From Maea johnstoni (lineage: Eukaryota > Annelida > Polychaeta > Spionida > Magelonidae), in contig OZ012695.1 in the NCBI GenBank assembly GCA_963942565.1, positions 10,738,358 to 10,802,357 of the forward strand: 64,000 nucleotides of DNA. The letters are read 5' to 3'. The stretch's first letter is position 1; each line of letters begins with the position of its first letter. This document shows positions 25,177 through 38,733 of the stretch, in pieces. The notes under the pieces were generated by a model that did no database searches, had not been told where the DNA came from, and saw nothing but the letters and a program-made list of their open reading frames with translations. The translations under genes and the position numbers were made by a program.

Positions 25177-26880
25177 CTAAAACAAAAAGCCAACTTCTTT
25201 AAAAGAGAATATGCAACTTTTTGAATCAGAATGCCAACCCTTTCACACAAAACCGAGTCAAAGAACCAGAGTGCAAAGAACGGGTTGCATTTATTCTTTT
25301 GTTCTTGCCCCATGGTGATAAATTTCAGATGTCAAAAAATATTTTTTTTCCCCCTCATCAACTAGTCATATTTCCAGATTGGGCAGAACCTGTTTTGTCA
25401 CTTACATTTTTTCATGGTTGACTGACCTCTGGCCTAGCCTGAGGTCAAGGCTAAAAATCCAGCACCCAGGCAAGTCAGTTGGCACATGTCTCACAGATAA
25501 ATAGGCTGGCATATCAATTTATTAAAATACATTTACTGGTACAATTAAGTCACATATTGCTGTTGATAAAATGATCATCTTGTAAACATAATGTAATTCT
25601 AGGTATCCTCCGCAACAGGATCAGTCACCATTTTCTAACCCAGAGTTTTTCGGAACTAGGGTTGGATGCCATGTGTCGGCAGTAGAATGGGTGTAGTAAG
25701 GGGGAGGGGGGGGGGGGGGGAGGTTGACTGTAACGTGTTCGTGTTCGGCGTTCATTTACACTACAGGTCTGTAGTGTAAATGAATGTCCGCTACGCGTCG
25801 CCACCGTCGCGTATTATAATATTATAATTACTTGTGACGTCATCAAAACTGTAAAATCGCTAATTTCACTGATTTAAAAAAGGTTATTTAATTTCCTAAA
25901 AGTGTATTCTAAGTACAATTAGTCCACTGAATGTATCCATGCTGTTTGACCAAAACAGAGTGGACGCTATTATACATAACTGGAAGAACCAAGTTTTCAG
26001 TAATGAAACAATCCCAGGCGTTCCACAAAGGCATTCGATGTGTTTGAAGCCGCCTATCGGCGGTTTCCGGAACCTTGCGTCCAGCGAGTCTTATGGTAAT
26101 ACATTGACCATAAAAAATATCAAAATATCCCCTTGCTGACGGTGGTGTATTCTGAGGAAAAATGACAAAATTCGGAATATTTTAGTAATAAAAATACCTA
26201 ACAATTAAAAAAAATTATGCCTTTATACTATGAATAATCATGTTTGAGGATTTAGTAGTAGAGTACTTATGAATCTTATTACCTGTGCCCATTTTGCTTA
26301 ATGTGTACAAAATGTTCCCAGATACTTCCCAATGTTCTTATTGCTTTCTAGCTATCCTCTACACTCCATTGCTACCCCTTTCCCACATATTTAAATGTGT
26401 TTTATCATCAATTATACTAAAAAAAAGTACTACGTTCTATAATAATATAATTGGCTGCTAAACTGTTTAGGTGTTAATACCTTTATCTCTGGCTCACTTT
26501 AGAACACACATTGTGATATTGTCCCATCCGAAATGTTTCCAGGTACTTCCCAATGCTCCTATTGTTTTCCTGAATAATTCCTGCGAATTGACTAATGGTG
26601 GATCATGCTCAAATCTTACACAGCAAAATTACATGATAGTGATGTACCTGATTTTTGCCAATGTGTGTGCATGGAAATAAACAAGAGTATAAAATCTTTG
26701 TTATCATATGGAATAGTGAACTTTTAAATAATATCTAGTTTAAATACAATTCATGAATATGACAGACGTAGCAAGCACCCGCCTTTTAGACAGATGACTT
26801 CAAATCTCCAATTTGAATGTTTATACTGAAATTTCCAGTACATTCTAGAAATGTCTGGAATTGGCACCATGACACAGACA
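25177..26880. other. Intron sequence, no gene seen; one short palindrome
   Basis: Holds a G-run near 25,700-25,720, a 34-bp palindrome around 25,767 and a TGACGTCA motif near 25,834. No exon found. Confidence 0.4.
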
Positions 26881-29800
26881 GACAGATCAGGAAATTAGAA
26901 GTAATTTCTTTTTTAAGATATGACAGAGGAAGGGTCGGCCCGCTGTCAGGTTGGCTTGAGACGCCCACCATCTCAGCTCGTCCTCCGTCTCCTGACTTGG
27001 GTAAATCTGGATGAAGGGGTTGTCGGTCGCCTGGGGCCATTGCTCGTGGAACATGAGCCGCACAGGGCGCGTGTGCGTTACCGCCATCGGTACCAAATCC
27101 TTGAGGCTGGACAGATGTCCCAAGAACTTCTGCCAGGTGTTGGCCGGTTGGGGGCCTCAAGTGAGTAGCGCTGCCGCTAAACGTGACAAGATTTCTACCC
27201 TTCTTTCGCTTGGAAAAACGACCATGCGAAGAAGGTCAAGCCTTGAGCCCAAGAAGGCCGGTTGCTGAGTCGGTACAAGCTGTGACTTTCTTTCGTTTAC
27301 AAGAAAGCCCAGCTTGTTTACCCAAAAGAGTGGCAGAACTCTCTGTCGTTTGATATGGGTTTTCGACTGTTTTTTTAGGAGCCAGTCGTCTAGGTACTGG
27401 TGCATGTCCACCCCATGTACCTTCAGGAATGCTTCTATCACCCGTACTACCCTGGTGAATACCCTTAGAGCCATCGAGAGGCCAAAGGAAAGCACTTGAA
27501 ATTTGTATGCCCTGCCGTCGGCATATCGGAGGTACTTTGTGTGCTCGGGCAGAACGGGAACATGAAAATAAGCGTCTTTTAAATCGATAGAGACTGCCCA
27601 CGTCTCTGATGTTTCGGAGTCCCTCAAATGTTCTGAGGTATTCCTCCGTTGTTGGGCTGCCTCCCCTATGCAGTCCGTCACTGTCCGCAGGGTTTCCATG
27701 TGGAAGTGGGAAGGTAGGACGTAAGCGTTGAATGCTTTCAGGTTTAGGATCGGGCGCCAGGCGCCCGAATCCTTTGCCACTAGGAATATCGGGGAATAAA
27801 ACCCTGGAATGTCTCGACGATTGCCTCTTCTCCAGCATGGACCTAAGTCCGTCTTCGAGGTCTGCCCGCCTCGCTGGATTCTGGGGCACCTGAGTCCAAC
27901 AAGGGTTCGTTTTCACAGGGGGGCTCCCTGTAAACTCTATCCTGTAGCCGTTGGTTACCATTCGGAGGACAAACTGGTCCAAGGTGACCAACGGCCGCAG
28001 GTGGGCGAATGCTCGCAATCGGAACACACTCAGTGTGGGAACACACTCAGGAGTTGAGTTTTGGTCGTAGACTCGACTGTCTCAGACCACTTGCCCGCAA
28101 ACAGAGTTCCCTTCGTCAAGGGAAGTTCTTTCAGGCGGAGTTGGGCCATCGTGGGCACCACTCTACAGGACTCTGCTAGGACCACTGAGAGGAAGCGGAG
28201 GCGTCTGTCAAACCCTGCTAATGGCAGCAATAAGATAGTTCGAAAGCGATACCGCCCCGTAAATCGTGCCGTCTACTAGGTACTCCGGAAGCACCGGAGG
28301 AGGGAGTCCGGCCAGCAGAGCTGCCCGTTCCTTCTCCCGGGAGAGCAGGGTTCCAGATATGAAACCCTGCGTTCTCTGAAGGTATACTGACAGGCGCAAA
28401 ATCAGCGCTAAGGTACCTTCAGTTTGGCGGGCGAACCACTCTGCCTCCTTGGTGGCAAAGGCCGGCTTAGTCCCAAAGGGCTTCGCCGTTCCCAGTCCGC
28501 TTGGTTCGTGGAACAAATATATTCCCTTACCTCGCTGTCTATCTCAAGTACCTTGAGAGGGACCTTGTCCTCTTCAGCGAGGGGGAAGAAGCGGGCCAAG
28601 GTGGAATCATCAAATGAAGTCGCCTCTTTGACAATTCGGCGGTCGTTGATGTCAGAAGCTGCCTGAGCAACCGGGTCCCTGGACCACGGTATCGGCACCA
28701 TCACATTACCTGGTGATGCCGTAGCAAATATCTAGAACTCAGATTCTTCCACATGCGGAGAACTGGGCTTCGATGCCTTGAACTTGTGCACCTTGGCCAG
28801 TACCTGAATAATCGGCACGAACTCCACTGGCCTAGAGAACTTAAAGTCGACTCCCGCCACAACCTAGTCCGATCCGGGCCCGTCTCTCCTGCTGCATCCA
28901 GGTGCGCCTAGATAGACGTCGGGGCACCCTGCACTTGAGGTTCAGGGACCACCGATGCTCCCGTAGGAGGCACCTTCGGCGCACTAACGCCCGGAGTAGG
29001 ACCTGTACTGCCTAGCAGTTCATGGTCCAGAGGCGTCCGCTCCTCAACCAGCGGAATACCGAGAGGGTCAAACTTCTTCACCTCCTCCTCATCCACTTTC
29101 CCTTCTTCGGACTGATCCGAGAACTGGCCCCGAGATGAGGCCGGGGAAGAGCGACCTGACCTAGACCCTGAGGGAGACTGGGACGCTGCCCGGAACCGGG
29201 CTCTCTTATCACACAGAGAAGAGGGGGAGCAAGAAGGGCAAGGTCTCAGAGGGTGACCTGTGTCGTTTTTCAGACACCCGAGGAACCCTTATCTCCTCTG
29301 CCAGCTTCTTCTGACTCTTAGACAGAGAAGCTAAAGTCTGGGTAATAGCCAGCAAGGATTGCACCATGTCTGGCTGTGGTGATGGTGGCGCAGGAGCTGG
29401 CTCCCGCAATGCCGCCACCAGGGCAGCAATATCCAAAATAGGGGGTTGCGCCACCTGTGGTTCCGGAGGAACCTTGGGATCCTCATCTCGCCGACCACCA
29501 AGCGTACCCAACTGGGCCCGCAGATTTTGACCCTCAAGAGAATCTGTCCAGGAGATGCTCGAAATTCTCTTGCTGCCCGCAAGGAATTTCCTCGTCAGGC
29601 TCATCAAAGAGACCGACATCCCCAAACAGTTCATCAATGAGATCTCCCCCTAGGCGGTCTGCCCCGCGAACGGGGGCCAAGGGGTCCCTGACCACTGTGG
29701 CGGGCAGTCCCAGCGGCAAGTCGTATGACTTGAGTGCTGCCTTAGTTGTGTTTTTCTAGCCCTGTCTGGCCCTCTGAGTGCGGTGACAGATACTCTAGGT

Positions 29801-30660
29801 GTAGTCCCTGTGACTGCTGGCCTGGCCGCGGCACACTATTAAGTGGCCCTTTGGACTTTATGCTAGGAGCATCAACTTGTGAGTCCCCCCCCCTTTCCTT
29901 ACTAGAAGTGCTGCAAGCCTTCGCCGCTTTCTTCTTGGAAAGACCAAGGTCCTTCTCAGAAGTGGAAGCAGTGGATGCCACTGTCTTCCTAGGAGAACGT
30001 GTCCTTTGAGTGCCTGTCTCTGCATTACTCATTCTAGTTTTGGTAGCACTGGTACCAGTGGTGGCTGCGGTTGCCTGCACCACACTACCTGCGGTCACCC
30101 GCACTGTGTTGTCTGCGGTTACCCGCACTTCAGACTCGTCCTGTGCTGTTAAAGTTGCGGTTGTCCGCATCGAACCATCCTCGGCTGTTGACCGCACGGT
30201 TGCGGTCGACCGCACTGAATCCGCATCTGGGGTTGCCCGCGCGGAATCAGATTTTGCGGACGTCCGCACCCTACGGGTATGGGGGCGACCGCAATCTGAA
30301 GAGTGTGAAGGAGCTGGGGATGGCGAACGTTCCCTGGCCTTAGCCTGGGCCTTCCTGGCCCTATTGGCCGCGTCTCTAGCCGACCTGTGTTTGTGTCTCT
30401 GCATCCACAGGTCGAAACCAACCCAGGTTGTCGTAGCCCAGGACTCGCACACTGAGCAATTGGAATCCTTGCTACAAAGGGTGTCTTTTGAACAACACCC
30501 GTGTGCCGTCCATGGTTCTAAAGGCGATGGCCGGGTGGTGAAGTTCGGGCAAGGCTTGGCCCCACACCGAACCTTGGACGAGGGATGCCCCGTTCCAGAC
30601 CCAACACTGTAACAATCTGACATCTTACAGTATAATTGGACAAATCGACGACTCAAAGAA
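26880..30660 (-). mobile_element. DIRS-like retrotransposon fossil, gag to RT/RNase H start
   Basis: Parts in minus-strand order: Cys-rich gag-like frame (about 30,621-29,742); linker (29,640-28,200); reverse transcriptase with KDSGAWRPILNLKAFNAYVL and the catalytic QYLDDWLL box (about 27,800-27,150); start of an RNase H-like region (ELRWWASQANL, about 26,950). RT sequence and gag type fit DIRS/Ngaro-like tyrosine-recombinase retrotransposons. The recombinase end is absent here. It looks broken in at least five places. It stops at a GAAATTA/TAATTTC inverted motif (26,890-26,908) that also occurs at 39.13 kb. Confidence 0.85.
29742..30621 (-). pseudogene. DIRS-like gag frame (fossil element part)
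   Basis: Begins [12 protein letters not shown] and holds a C-S-K-D-x-L-C-S-K-D-x-N-C-S-V-C-E-S-W motif followed by an Arg/Lys-rich segment and a repetitive Thr/Val/Ala/Arg stretch (VRVTA, VRSTA, VQATA). It shares the Cys motif with the remnant at 718-1,153. It is part of the fossil at 26,880-30,660. Confidence 0.75.
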
Positions 30661-30662
<2 letters not shown>

Positions 30663-30727
<65 letters not shown>

Positions 30728-30736
30728 GTACGTAAA

Positions 30737-30808
<72 letters not shown>

Positions 30809-30990
30809 AATATATATGTCAATATATATTTATCTATATCTATCTATATATATATATCTATATATATCTATCTATATCTATCTATATCTATATATCTATA
30901 TATATATATATATACATATAAACACATATATATATTAATATATTTATATATATATATATATATATATATAAACACATATATATATTAATA

Positions 30991-31058
<68 letters not shown>

Positions 31059-31104
31059 AATATATATTCATCTATCTATCTATCTATCTATCTATATATA
31101 TATA

Positions 31105-31176
<72 letters not shown>

Positions 31177-31178
31177 CT
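30663..31178. repeat. (CT)n then (AT)n/TATC microsatellite
   Basis: CT repeats at 30,663-30,692 grade into AT with CTAT and ATATTTAT variants; a 60-bp block with AAACACATATATATATTAAT is repeated near 30,918 and 30,970. Confidence 0.97.
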
Positions 31179-31249
31179 AATTAAACTCACTTTTCTTGGG
31201 GGAGGGGGGGGGTAGGAGCAGAAGAAACTGTATATATGTATAAATTTGT

Positions 31250-31250
31250 G

Positions 31251-31345
<95 letters not shown>

Positions 31346-31385
31346 TACATATATATATATATATAGCTATGTATACATATATCAT
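31250..31385. repeat. (AT)n microsatellite
   Basis: About 130 bp of AT with a few CATA interruptions. Confidence 0.97.
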
Positions 31386-31599
31386 TTTAACCTGGTACTG
31401 ATATATGGTCTCTCTATAAATGACAGTTAAAAAAGTGTATCCTACTTTGATGTGAGTGTGTATATGTATGTATTTCTACATTTACATCAATAAAAAGAAA
31501 TAGAACATTTTTTTGGGTAAGATATGGACAGAAAAAATTGTTTCATTTTCTCTCTCAAAAAGAAAAAAAAGAAAAAAAAGTCATAAGAAAAGTTTGTCC

Positions 31600-33430
31600 A
31601 CCACGGGGAACCAAACTCGCATCACACGCATATTCCCTCACCATGCCTTAGTGGTAAAAGTGGTCAGTAAGCCTGCCCACTGCATAAAAAAGCTGTGAAA
31701 TGGGGTATTTAAGTGGTACCACTGTCAGAGTCAGCCCCACTGTCTAACGTAGTGGTAAGACCACTGTTTCCTGCAGTGGAGCCACTGTTTCTTACAGTTG
31801 GGCCACTGTTTCTTACAGTGGGGCCACTGTTTCTTACAGTGGGACCACTACATAAACCCATATGTGACTTCAAAAAAATCCACATATATCAGAGACCACT
31901 ATAATGGGGCTTCCAAATCTTAGTTTATCTTAGGACCACTTTTTCTTGCAGTGGGGCCACTGCTGATTACAGTGGGGCCACTAAATAAACCCTATGTGAC
32001 TGATATAGATATGAGCACGGGAGATGCAGGCTTTTCCTTATCTGTAGGAAGGTAATATAATATATAACAATAGGGTCAACTAGTACAGAACTTGACCTTG
32101 TTATTCAAAATTATGACAGTTGACAGTATGACAGTATGACAGTGTAGGAGGAGGTGGTGAGTTGATTTCATTGACAGAAATGTGCTCTGTAAACGGTGTT
32201 AGGGGAATTTTGAAAAACTAAGACAAGTTGTGTGTTAGGGTATATTAAAGGATAAAGTCAAGGCTATTTCAGTCAAAAGGGCAGGTGAATATCTCTGCTG
32301 TTGAATACAGAAAATGCAAGGTGAGATGAAATACTCAGGTTAGACAGGAAAGGCATGCTGACATATGATTTAGAAGTGACTAGGATGTTGAAATAAGGTG
32401 GGTATGATATAGAGTTTCTCTTTATTTACATCAGCTGTGTCAGAGTGTTAGGGTATTCCATGATTCAGGAGAAGGGAACCTTGCAAACTATGATATGTGA
32501 CTAATGTTAGGTCTACAGTCCATCAAGATTTACATAGACTGGAGAGACAATTAGCAGACAGGAGACAGGAACATCTTAGAATAATTGTCCAGAATATGTT
32601 GCCATGCATTATAATCCTATGTAAATGTTCTTAACAGGTTAAACCTCTTTCTAATAAACTTTTTAGAAAATTATTTTAACTATTGAGTGTCTATCTATTA
32701 ACGTATCTATTTATTCATTCATTCATTCATCTAACCTGAATGTTGTGCTAAATCAATGCATTTTACAGTGGGGTACATGACCACCACTGTCAGAGAAAGT
32801 GGGTCAACCACTTCCTTTGACAGTGGTAAAACCACAGCATCTTGCAGTAGAGCATGACTTTACCACTGTCTGAAACAGTGGGACCACCACTACATTAACA
32901 AGTGGTAAATCTACTGCAACTAGCATTATAGGATGATCATACCACCGTCAGGTATAGTGGGACCACTCTCTTGATCAGTGGTATGACCACTGCATCTGTT
33001 AGTGGTAGAGAACTGCTGATGCAATGGCATGCAGGCCCACCTACCACTGTCCAAAACAGTGGGACCACTATGAAGCTACCACTTTTTGGAAAAGTGGCCA
33101 TGAAGCCCCAATAAAGTGTCTCCGCTTTTGCAAAAGCGGGACACTTCAGACAGGCTTAAAGGGCACTTTTTTTTTCAGTGGTACAAAAAAGTGGTAATAA
33201 ACCCACTACAACAAGGCTCTTGGGCCACATTCCAGGAAAGTGGGGGATGGTGCTACAGCTCTTGAGAGACCCATGTACTATCCACTATATTTTTCAGTGG
33301 TACCACTGAATTTCGCAGTGGCACCACTGTAGGCAACCACTCATAACCCACTGAAACACCCCATGTGAACCACTGCACTATGGTAAGGGAATGCACACAT
33401 GGGAGTTGTGCATCTAACCCCTAAGCCACG
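31600..33430. mobile_element. Element E: CCACTG/CAGTGG arrays with tRNA-like ends
   Basis: Arrays of CCACTGT...ACAGTGG words lie at 31,640-31,985 and 32,765-33,365 around a 770-bp core (31,990-32,760) with no coding frame. The outer ends are rough complements: CGCATATTCCCTCACCATGC at 31,627 against TATGGTAAGGGAATGCACAC near 33,380. Read outward from the array, both resemble a tRNA A-box/B-box pair (GGCATGGTGAGGG ... GGTTCCCC on the left). Confidence 0.62.
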
Positions 33431-33468
33431 AACTCAATTGTCAACATCTAAAGCAAATTAACACACTA

Positions 33469-34779
33469 CCGTAAATTCTCGGAAATCTCGGCCGCCCTAG
33501 GAATTTCGGCCACTATAATTAATGTACAAAATAATTATTGGGGAATCTTGCCCACCCTCGATCCATCCAAGGAAACATTTCACCAAAAGTCGGCCACCAA
33601 GTAAATTTCATTGACATAAAATAAACATTTGAAAAGTTTGCAATTTATTTTAGATTATAAACGATCGTTTGTAGTGCACCCATCCGCCAAAACATGATTG
33701 TTGCGTAAACGAAAATACATAGCGTACCTCGGTGTGGAGAGTGAAACAGCGTGAGAACAGCTCAGTCCAGGGATGGGGGCTTTTCTTGATTGACAGCATA
33801 ATGTGACTTGATTACACTTTGTTCGCTCAGCTCACGTGCGAGGCATGTCACCGGTCATTAATTATGTCTTGGTCTTGAACATGTGCAACTGAGCCTTGCA
33901 GGACGGACGTTAGATTTTAGAAACAATAAAATTAACTGCAGATTTGAACGGTGCTGTGAGGGTATAGTTAGGCTCGACGACACTCGTGAAAGTTAATGGC
34001 TTGAGCCTTGACAGGTTTCGCTAATGAAGCTATAACGTTTCACGATCCAAGATAAAAGTAATCACATTGGGTTACATTTTATTGCGTAGTTTGATAAATT
34101 TCCAGTTGCCCTAACTCTATCTCTTCGATAAACTCAGAAGTTTGTTTACGCTGTATAGATACAACGGCCTTGAGACGAGCTGAGTTCGCTACAGTTCCAC
34201 TGTTGACAGCTGAGGTAATCAATCACACTTATAAGAACCGCCCACACATGCCTGCTTAACCTAATTACGTCTGCTCTCGTACAATCCCACGAGATCAAGA
34301 GGTCAACAAAAAGAAGAAAATGGCTAATCTCCAATAGTATAAGTGTGCCGGAGCGATGCTTTGATTTGTGGAGGATGGTGATGTATGGGGATAGGTCATG
34401 ACAGATTATAAACGATCATTTCTAGTGTCCCTATATCCACTATAACCACCAAAACATGCTGGTCGAACAACCGGAAGTAAGACGATAAATAGCACATGCA
34501 CCATTTTGAAAGTCTGTCACTTGTAAACAAGTATAATTCTATGCGTAATTGGCGTGCGGCAGCGAGAATAAACAAGTAAACAACATAAAAGGTAGGCAAA
34601 TTCCTTTACTAGTAAGTATAGCAGAGGAATGAGAATTCAGGTAAGTGGACAATAAGGATTTTGTGGGGGGAAATTGTGTTTTTGTGTACGAAGTTAGAGA
34701 TCGATTTTCCATTTAGCTTACGTTCAATTGATAATATCGTAATTAATAAAAAGTGTCCGAGATTTCCGAGAATTTACGG
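33469..34779. mobile_element. 1.3-kb MITE with perfect 23-bp TIRs, TA duplication
   Basis: The ends are CCGTAAATTCTCGGAAATCT (plus CGG) and the exact complement, flanked by TA (33,467-33,468 and 34,780-34,781). A block with AGATTATAAACGATC is present twice inside (33,652 and 34,403). Tc1/mariner-type target. No transposase frame. Confidence 0.85.
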
Positions 34780-34781
34780 TA

Positions 34782-35787
34782 AGTGCAAATGGCCACAGAG
34801 GACATCAGTCTTTGGGTGAAATAAAGCTCATGCTTCATGTATTTCTTTGCCAATCTCGCAAAGCAACACATGTAGAAATAGGTGAGATGCATATCTCACC
34901 TATTCTGTATGAATTTCACATTCACACACTGTAATTAGTAAGAAGGCTGGTAAGTACAAACAGCCAGTCTTCTTCTCTCAGCGCAATTTTTATTGCTTGT
35001 CGGGTTCACTCAGCAGGGAGCAGCAGTGCACTAGGTAACCCGAGTCCGGCCAGCTGCCCCATAAATAGACCCCACAACTAGGCCAGTAATGACGGTATAC
35101 TACACAAATCAAACACCGCCAGTCAACCAAAACCATGTGGTCAAAATTCCCAAGCCAACACAAGAAAGCACAACATCCGGAAACATAAATTGACAGCTAC
35201 ATATCAAACACCGCCTGTGATCCAGCCCCACCCATTGCCAAACCCTCAGACACGCAATCAATCAACAGCACCCCACAGCCAGTTTGACAGCTACATATCA
35301 AACGCCACTTGTCATCCGACCCCACCCACAGACACGCTCAGACACACAATCAAACAATAGCACTGCACAGCCAGTACACGCATTAACCACATCAAACAAC
35401 AAGAAGGACGCTAATAGCGTCAAGGGTGTATTTCAGGAAATATTAATAAAGTAATATTACTTACCGTTGTTGTTCTATATTGAAGGTCAAGGTGTCTTCT
35501 ATTGCCGGTCTGTGCTGGGGTTCTTGTTGCTAGTTGTTAAAGACCGCGATTAAGTCATGGTCTGAGTAGTATGTTGGGATGGTTCTGGCGGGTGCGGTCG
35601 TCATGTTGGTGTAGACATGAATAAGGCAGAAAAAGCGAATAAAACACGAAAATCCATTTCCTGTACAGGGGCTTGATACTTAGATAATTAAAATACCTCT
35701 CGGTCATTCAACCTTCTGGTATTCCTTCTCTGTCATTTGACCCCATTCTGACAACATGTCATCCAAATCAAATAATAGGGATGGTAG
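34782..35787. other. Intron sequence, no gene; short tandem duplication
   Basis: A unit of about 110 bp with GACAGCTACATATCAAAC is present twice near 35,200 and 35,288. No exon found. Confidence 0.45.
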
Positions 35788-35808
35788 AATATATATATAT
35801 ATATATAA

Positions 35809-35846
<38 letters not shown>
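35788..35846. repeat. (AT)n tract flanking element B-I
   Basis: AT repeat with ATAAATAT variants, ending exactly where B-I begins (GTGCTGTTCAATTC). Confidence 0.95.
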
Positions 35847-35848
<2 letters not shown>

Positions 35849-36202
35849 GCTGTTCAATTCATAAAGGTGAGAGCCAGGTTGAAGAAGTTTTAATTCTGTA
35901 TCAGACAATAGGTGGCAGCAAAAGTATTGCTTAAAGCAAGAAGTTAAATTGTCAACGTATCAGGTCTTACGTCCTATGGGATACGTCTCTCTGTAACGTG
36001 TCCATGCAGTAGTAGTTTACTTGATATATAGTCTTGGGGAATTGGTAGGGGAGGTTCTCTCAGACTTTCCAAAAGAATCTGCATTTGAATCTTCAATAGT
36101 TAAAATACATCAAAAAAGTATTGATTTTCGAGAAAGTATTGACTATCAACCGGGACCATTTGTATAACAACTGCTTTAAACACGTGCATTTATAAATGAT
36201 TG

Positions 36203-36275
36203 GATGGTATAATGGTTAGAGTGTTTGCTTCAGAATCTAGACACAACAGTTCGAATCCTGTAGATTACATATTCT
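36203..36275 (+). repeat. tRNA-like segment in B-I left arm
   Basis: A-box-like TGGTATAATGGTTAGAG and B-box-like AGTTCGAATCCTG at tRNA spacing. The anticodon arm does not fold cleanly, so not a functional tRNA. Confidence 0.65.
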
Positions 36276-36665
36276 TTTCTTTTATTTAAGTGCTTCATGT
36301 TTGTATTAGTGCCTCGTGGAAATATTTCAAATATGTATTCATTTCAAATTAATTATCTTTATTTATGCAAAATCATCTCAGTGATCTAGTAAGGTTTGTT
36401 TAGTTTGTGTTCGCAAGCAGAATACTATGATAGAAAGAGCTCCTGAAAGCTGTGGTGATACACTCGACCAGTCACGAGACAGACCTGAGCTGTCCCGAGA
36501 GATATGTCATCCAGTCGCACCCATCTGTGCTAAGTGTATAAAGGTTTGCGCAATTTAGGGCTGCCAGGGCTCGAAAGGAACTCTGGCTTCTGCAGGCTCA
36601 ATTTGGATATGGATCATCATATCGTCAAGAAGGGCATGTTGTGCCCTTGCTGGTTTAGTGCTGGA

Positions 36666-38324
36666 CGCAAAAGTTCATCCCCTGCGGCGCCGCAAAAGTG
36701 AAACGTCAACAAGTGTAATTAATAAACCTCAGAATAGCAAGTTCATAGTTAAGGCAAAATCGGTATGCGATGTATGCGATGCCACAAAGTGAAAAACATG
36801 TAAAGGCGTATTGATAAAATTACTTTTGTTCATTTATTTGAAAAGGCATCAAAAACAAATTTTGAGCTATTTTGGCGCTCCTTATTGGGTTCTAACGTCA
36901 TTCGGGTTAAGCCGAGCCGGTTTGGGGTAGATCGACAATAGGAGCTGTATTTCGTTTGGATATTTACCAGCCTGCATGACGAAGGTAGGTCATAATCAGT
37001 TTGGGGCCGTATGTAGATATGTGGGGTCATTGATAAAAGTGGCCTAGCCGTCCTGTTCAAAGATTTAATCCAGTTGTCAATCACGTAAATGACAAGACCC
37101 AACTTGGAATGCTAGGAACGATCCCAGAAAATCATCCATAAGGCTAATGCCAGTCTCAAATTCCTTTACAGAAAGAAAATGTTCCTAAATCAATACTGCA
37201 GGAAAACTGTTTGCATGGCAATGATTCAGTCGAGAATAGACTACGCCAGCAATTTCTATTACCATGGTCTACCAAAATTCTTACAGAGTCGCCTTCAGGT
37301 CGTACAAAACAAAATGATTAGATATGTTTTAAACTACTCAAACAGAACACACTTGGTAGTCAATGACTTTAATGAAGTTAAGTGGATGAGCATTGAAAAC
37401 AGAATAAAATATCTGGCCGCAAGCCATGTATTTAACTGCATTGATGAACAGGCTCCAGAGAACCTTCAAGATTTTGAAAGAGTAAATGAGTCTCACCACT
37501 ATAACACCAGACACAGTGTTAATGCTCTGATTATACCTAAGGTTGGTACATATGGTATGAAGTCCTTCCACTACATAGGTGCCAAAATCTGGAACTCTTT
37601 GCCAGACGAGATCCAGACCACGTCCAGTAAATCTCTTTTTAAAGTGAGATGCAAAAAACATTTCATGTCAGTCCTTTCTGAGTCATAAGAAGGAATTCAT
37701 CAATTCTAGTCCGAACGTTTGTATTGTACTATATGATATTGTTGTTATGTCAATCTCGAGCAGTGGAGTTGATCATTACATGTGATGCCATTGAACTCTG
37801 GGCAGACTGGGACCACTATGGAAATAAGTTTCTAACTTTTAGTGTATATATCCTGTGTCTGGTTAGAATTCTATTGCATAGCAGTTAATGACTCCCCATC
37901 TAGTCACAGTAATGCATGATTTTTTGTGTGCCAAATGCTATGTAATGCACATCTTACTAGACCGAATAAAATCAAATCAAATCATGAAGGAAATGTTCCA
38001 TTAAGTTCCCTATGACGTTGGTATTGTCACTTGCATGCATACTTGCTGCACATGACTATCACTTTATGCAACTCCCACCCATTTACCTTCTATTTGCCCT
38101 TCCACACGTCCCTACATGCTGATCAGTGCCCTATCCATATACCTTCCACCTGTACTTTGGGCTTGCATCTGTGCACCCGCCACTCACTTTTTGGACGCAC
38201 GGACCCTTACTACATCGACAACTTCTACTCCTCCTGCGGCCATTAGCGCCCTGCCGCAACACTTGCCTTCCCCCTTCTCTGTAATTGTACTGTCCTCCCA
38301 GTGCCTCTTTCAATGGGGCCCTAT
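36666..38324 (+). mobile_element. Element A, copy 2, CTGGA duplication
   Basis: Starts CGCAAAAGTTCATCCCC and ends AATGGGGCCCTAT, flanked by CTGGA at 36,661-36,665 and 38,325-38,329. The homologous empty site is present once in B-II (CTGGATGCGAG at 43,394). A LINE fragment (37,124-37,985) replaces its middle. No TIRs. Confidence 0.78.
37124..37985 (+). mobile_element. 5'-truncated LINE fragment (CR1/Jockey-like)
   Basis: About 188 codons remain up to 37,688, covering the segment after the RT core: SRIDYASNFYYHGLP, LQVVQNKMIRYVL, HHYNTRHSVNAL and GAKIWNSLPDEI. The 3' end is AATAAAATCAAATCAAATC, a short tail of the kind seen in CR1/Jockey-group elements. It interrupts element A copy 2. Confidence 0.8.
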
Positions 38325-38383
38325 CTGGATGCGAGTTAGACATCTTACAGCAGACCATATAGTCTAGTCAGAAAAGTGTGTGT

Positions 38384-38406
38384 GGGGGGGGGGGGGGGGG
38401 GGGGGT
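38384..38406 (+). repeat. G-run in B-I left arm
   Basis: A run of about 20 G, at the same site as C- or G-runs at 40,605, 43,446 and 46,002 in the other arms. Confidence 0.9.
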
Positions 38407-38733
38407 AGTATGCACCCTCAGAAATCAATTCCTAATTGGCGGTTTTATATGGTAACAAATGCCTGGAGAAACGATTTGCCATGTTCAAAAGTTGACAAAA
38501 TGCCCCCAAGTGCCATTTTTATGCAAATTAAGAGACCATTATCCAAATTTTCTATTTGTCATATTTTTACCAATTTTACAGATAACTGAAGAATTGTGGC
38601 CTCTAGACCCATAGTTTGAGGGTCAAAAGTTATCATGAGAACTGTCTCAACGTATCTGCATGTATAGTTTGCATTGGAATATGCAAATTAGTTCTGGCAT
38701 GCTAAATATAGTGCAATCATATTTCAATTTTTC

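Noticed and set aside
26786-30656. Host reverse transcriptase or zinc-finger gene
   Set aside because: RT and Cys-rich frames match DIRS-like element parts and are interrupted; treated as a fossil.
36203-36275. Functional tRNA gene
   Set aside because: A- and B-boxes are good but the anticodon arm does not fold and the segment is repeated in all four arms of the B elements.
37179-37688. Host gene of 169 residues
   Set aside because: Matches the C-terminal part of non-LTR retrotransposon ORF2 with a typical 3' tail.
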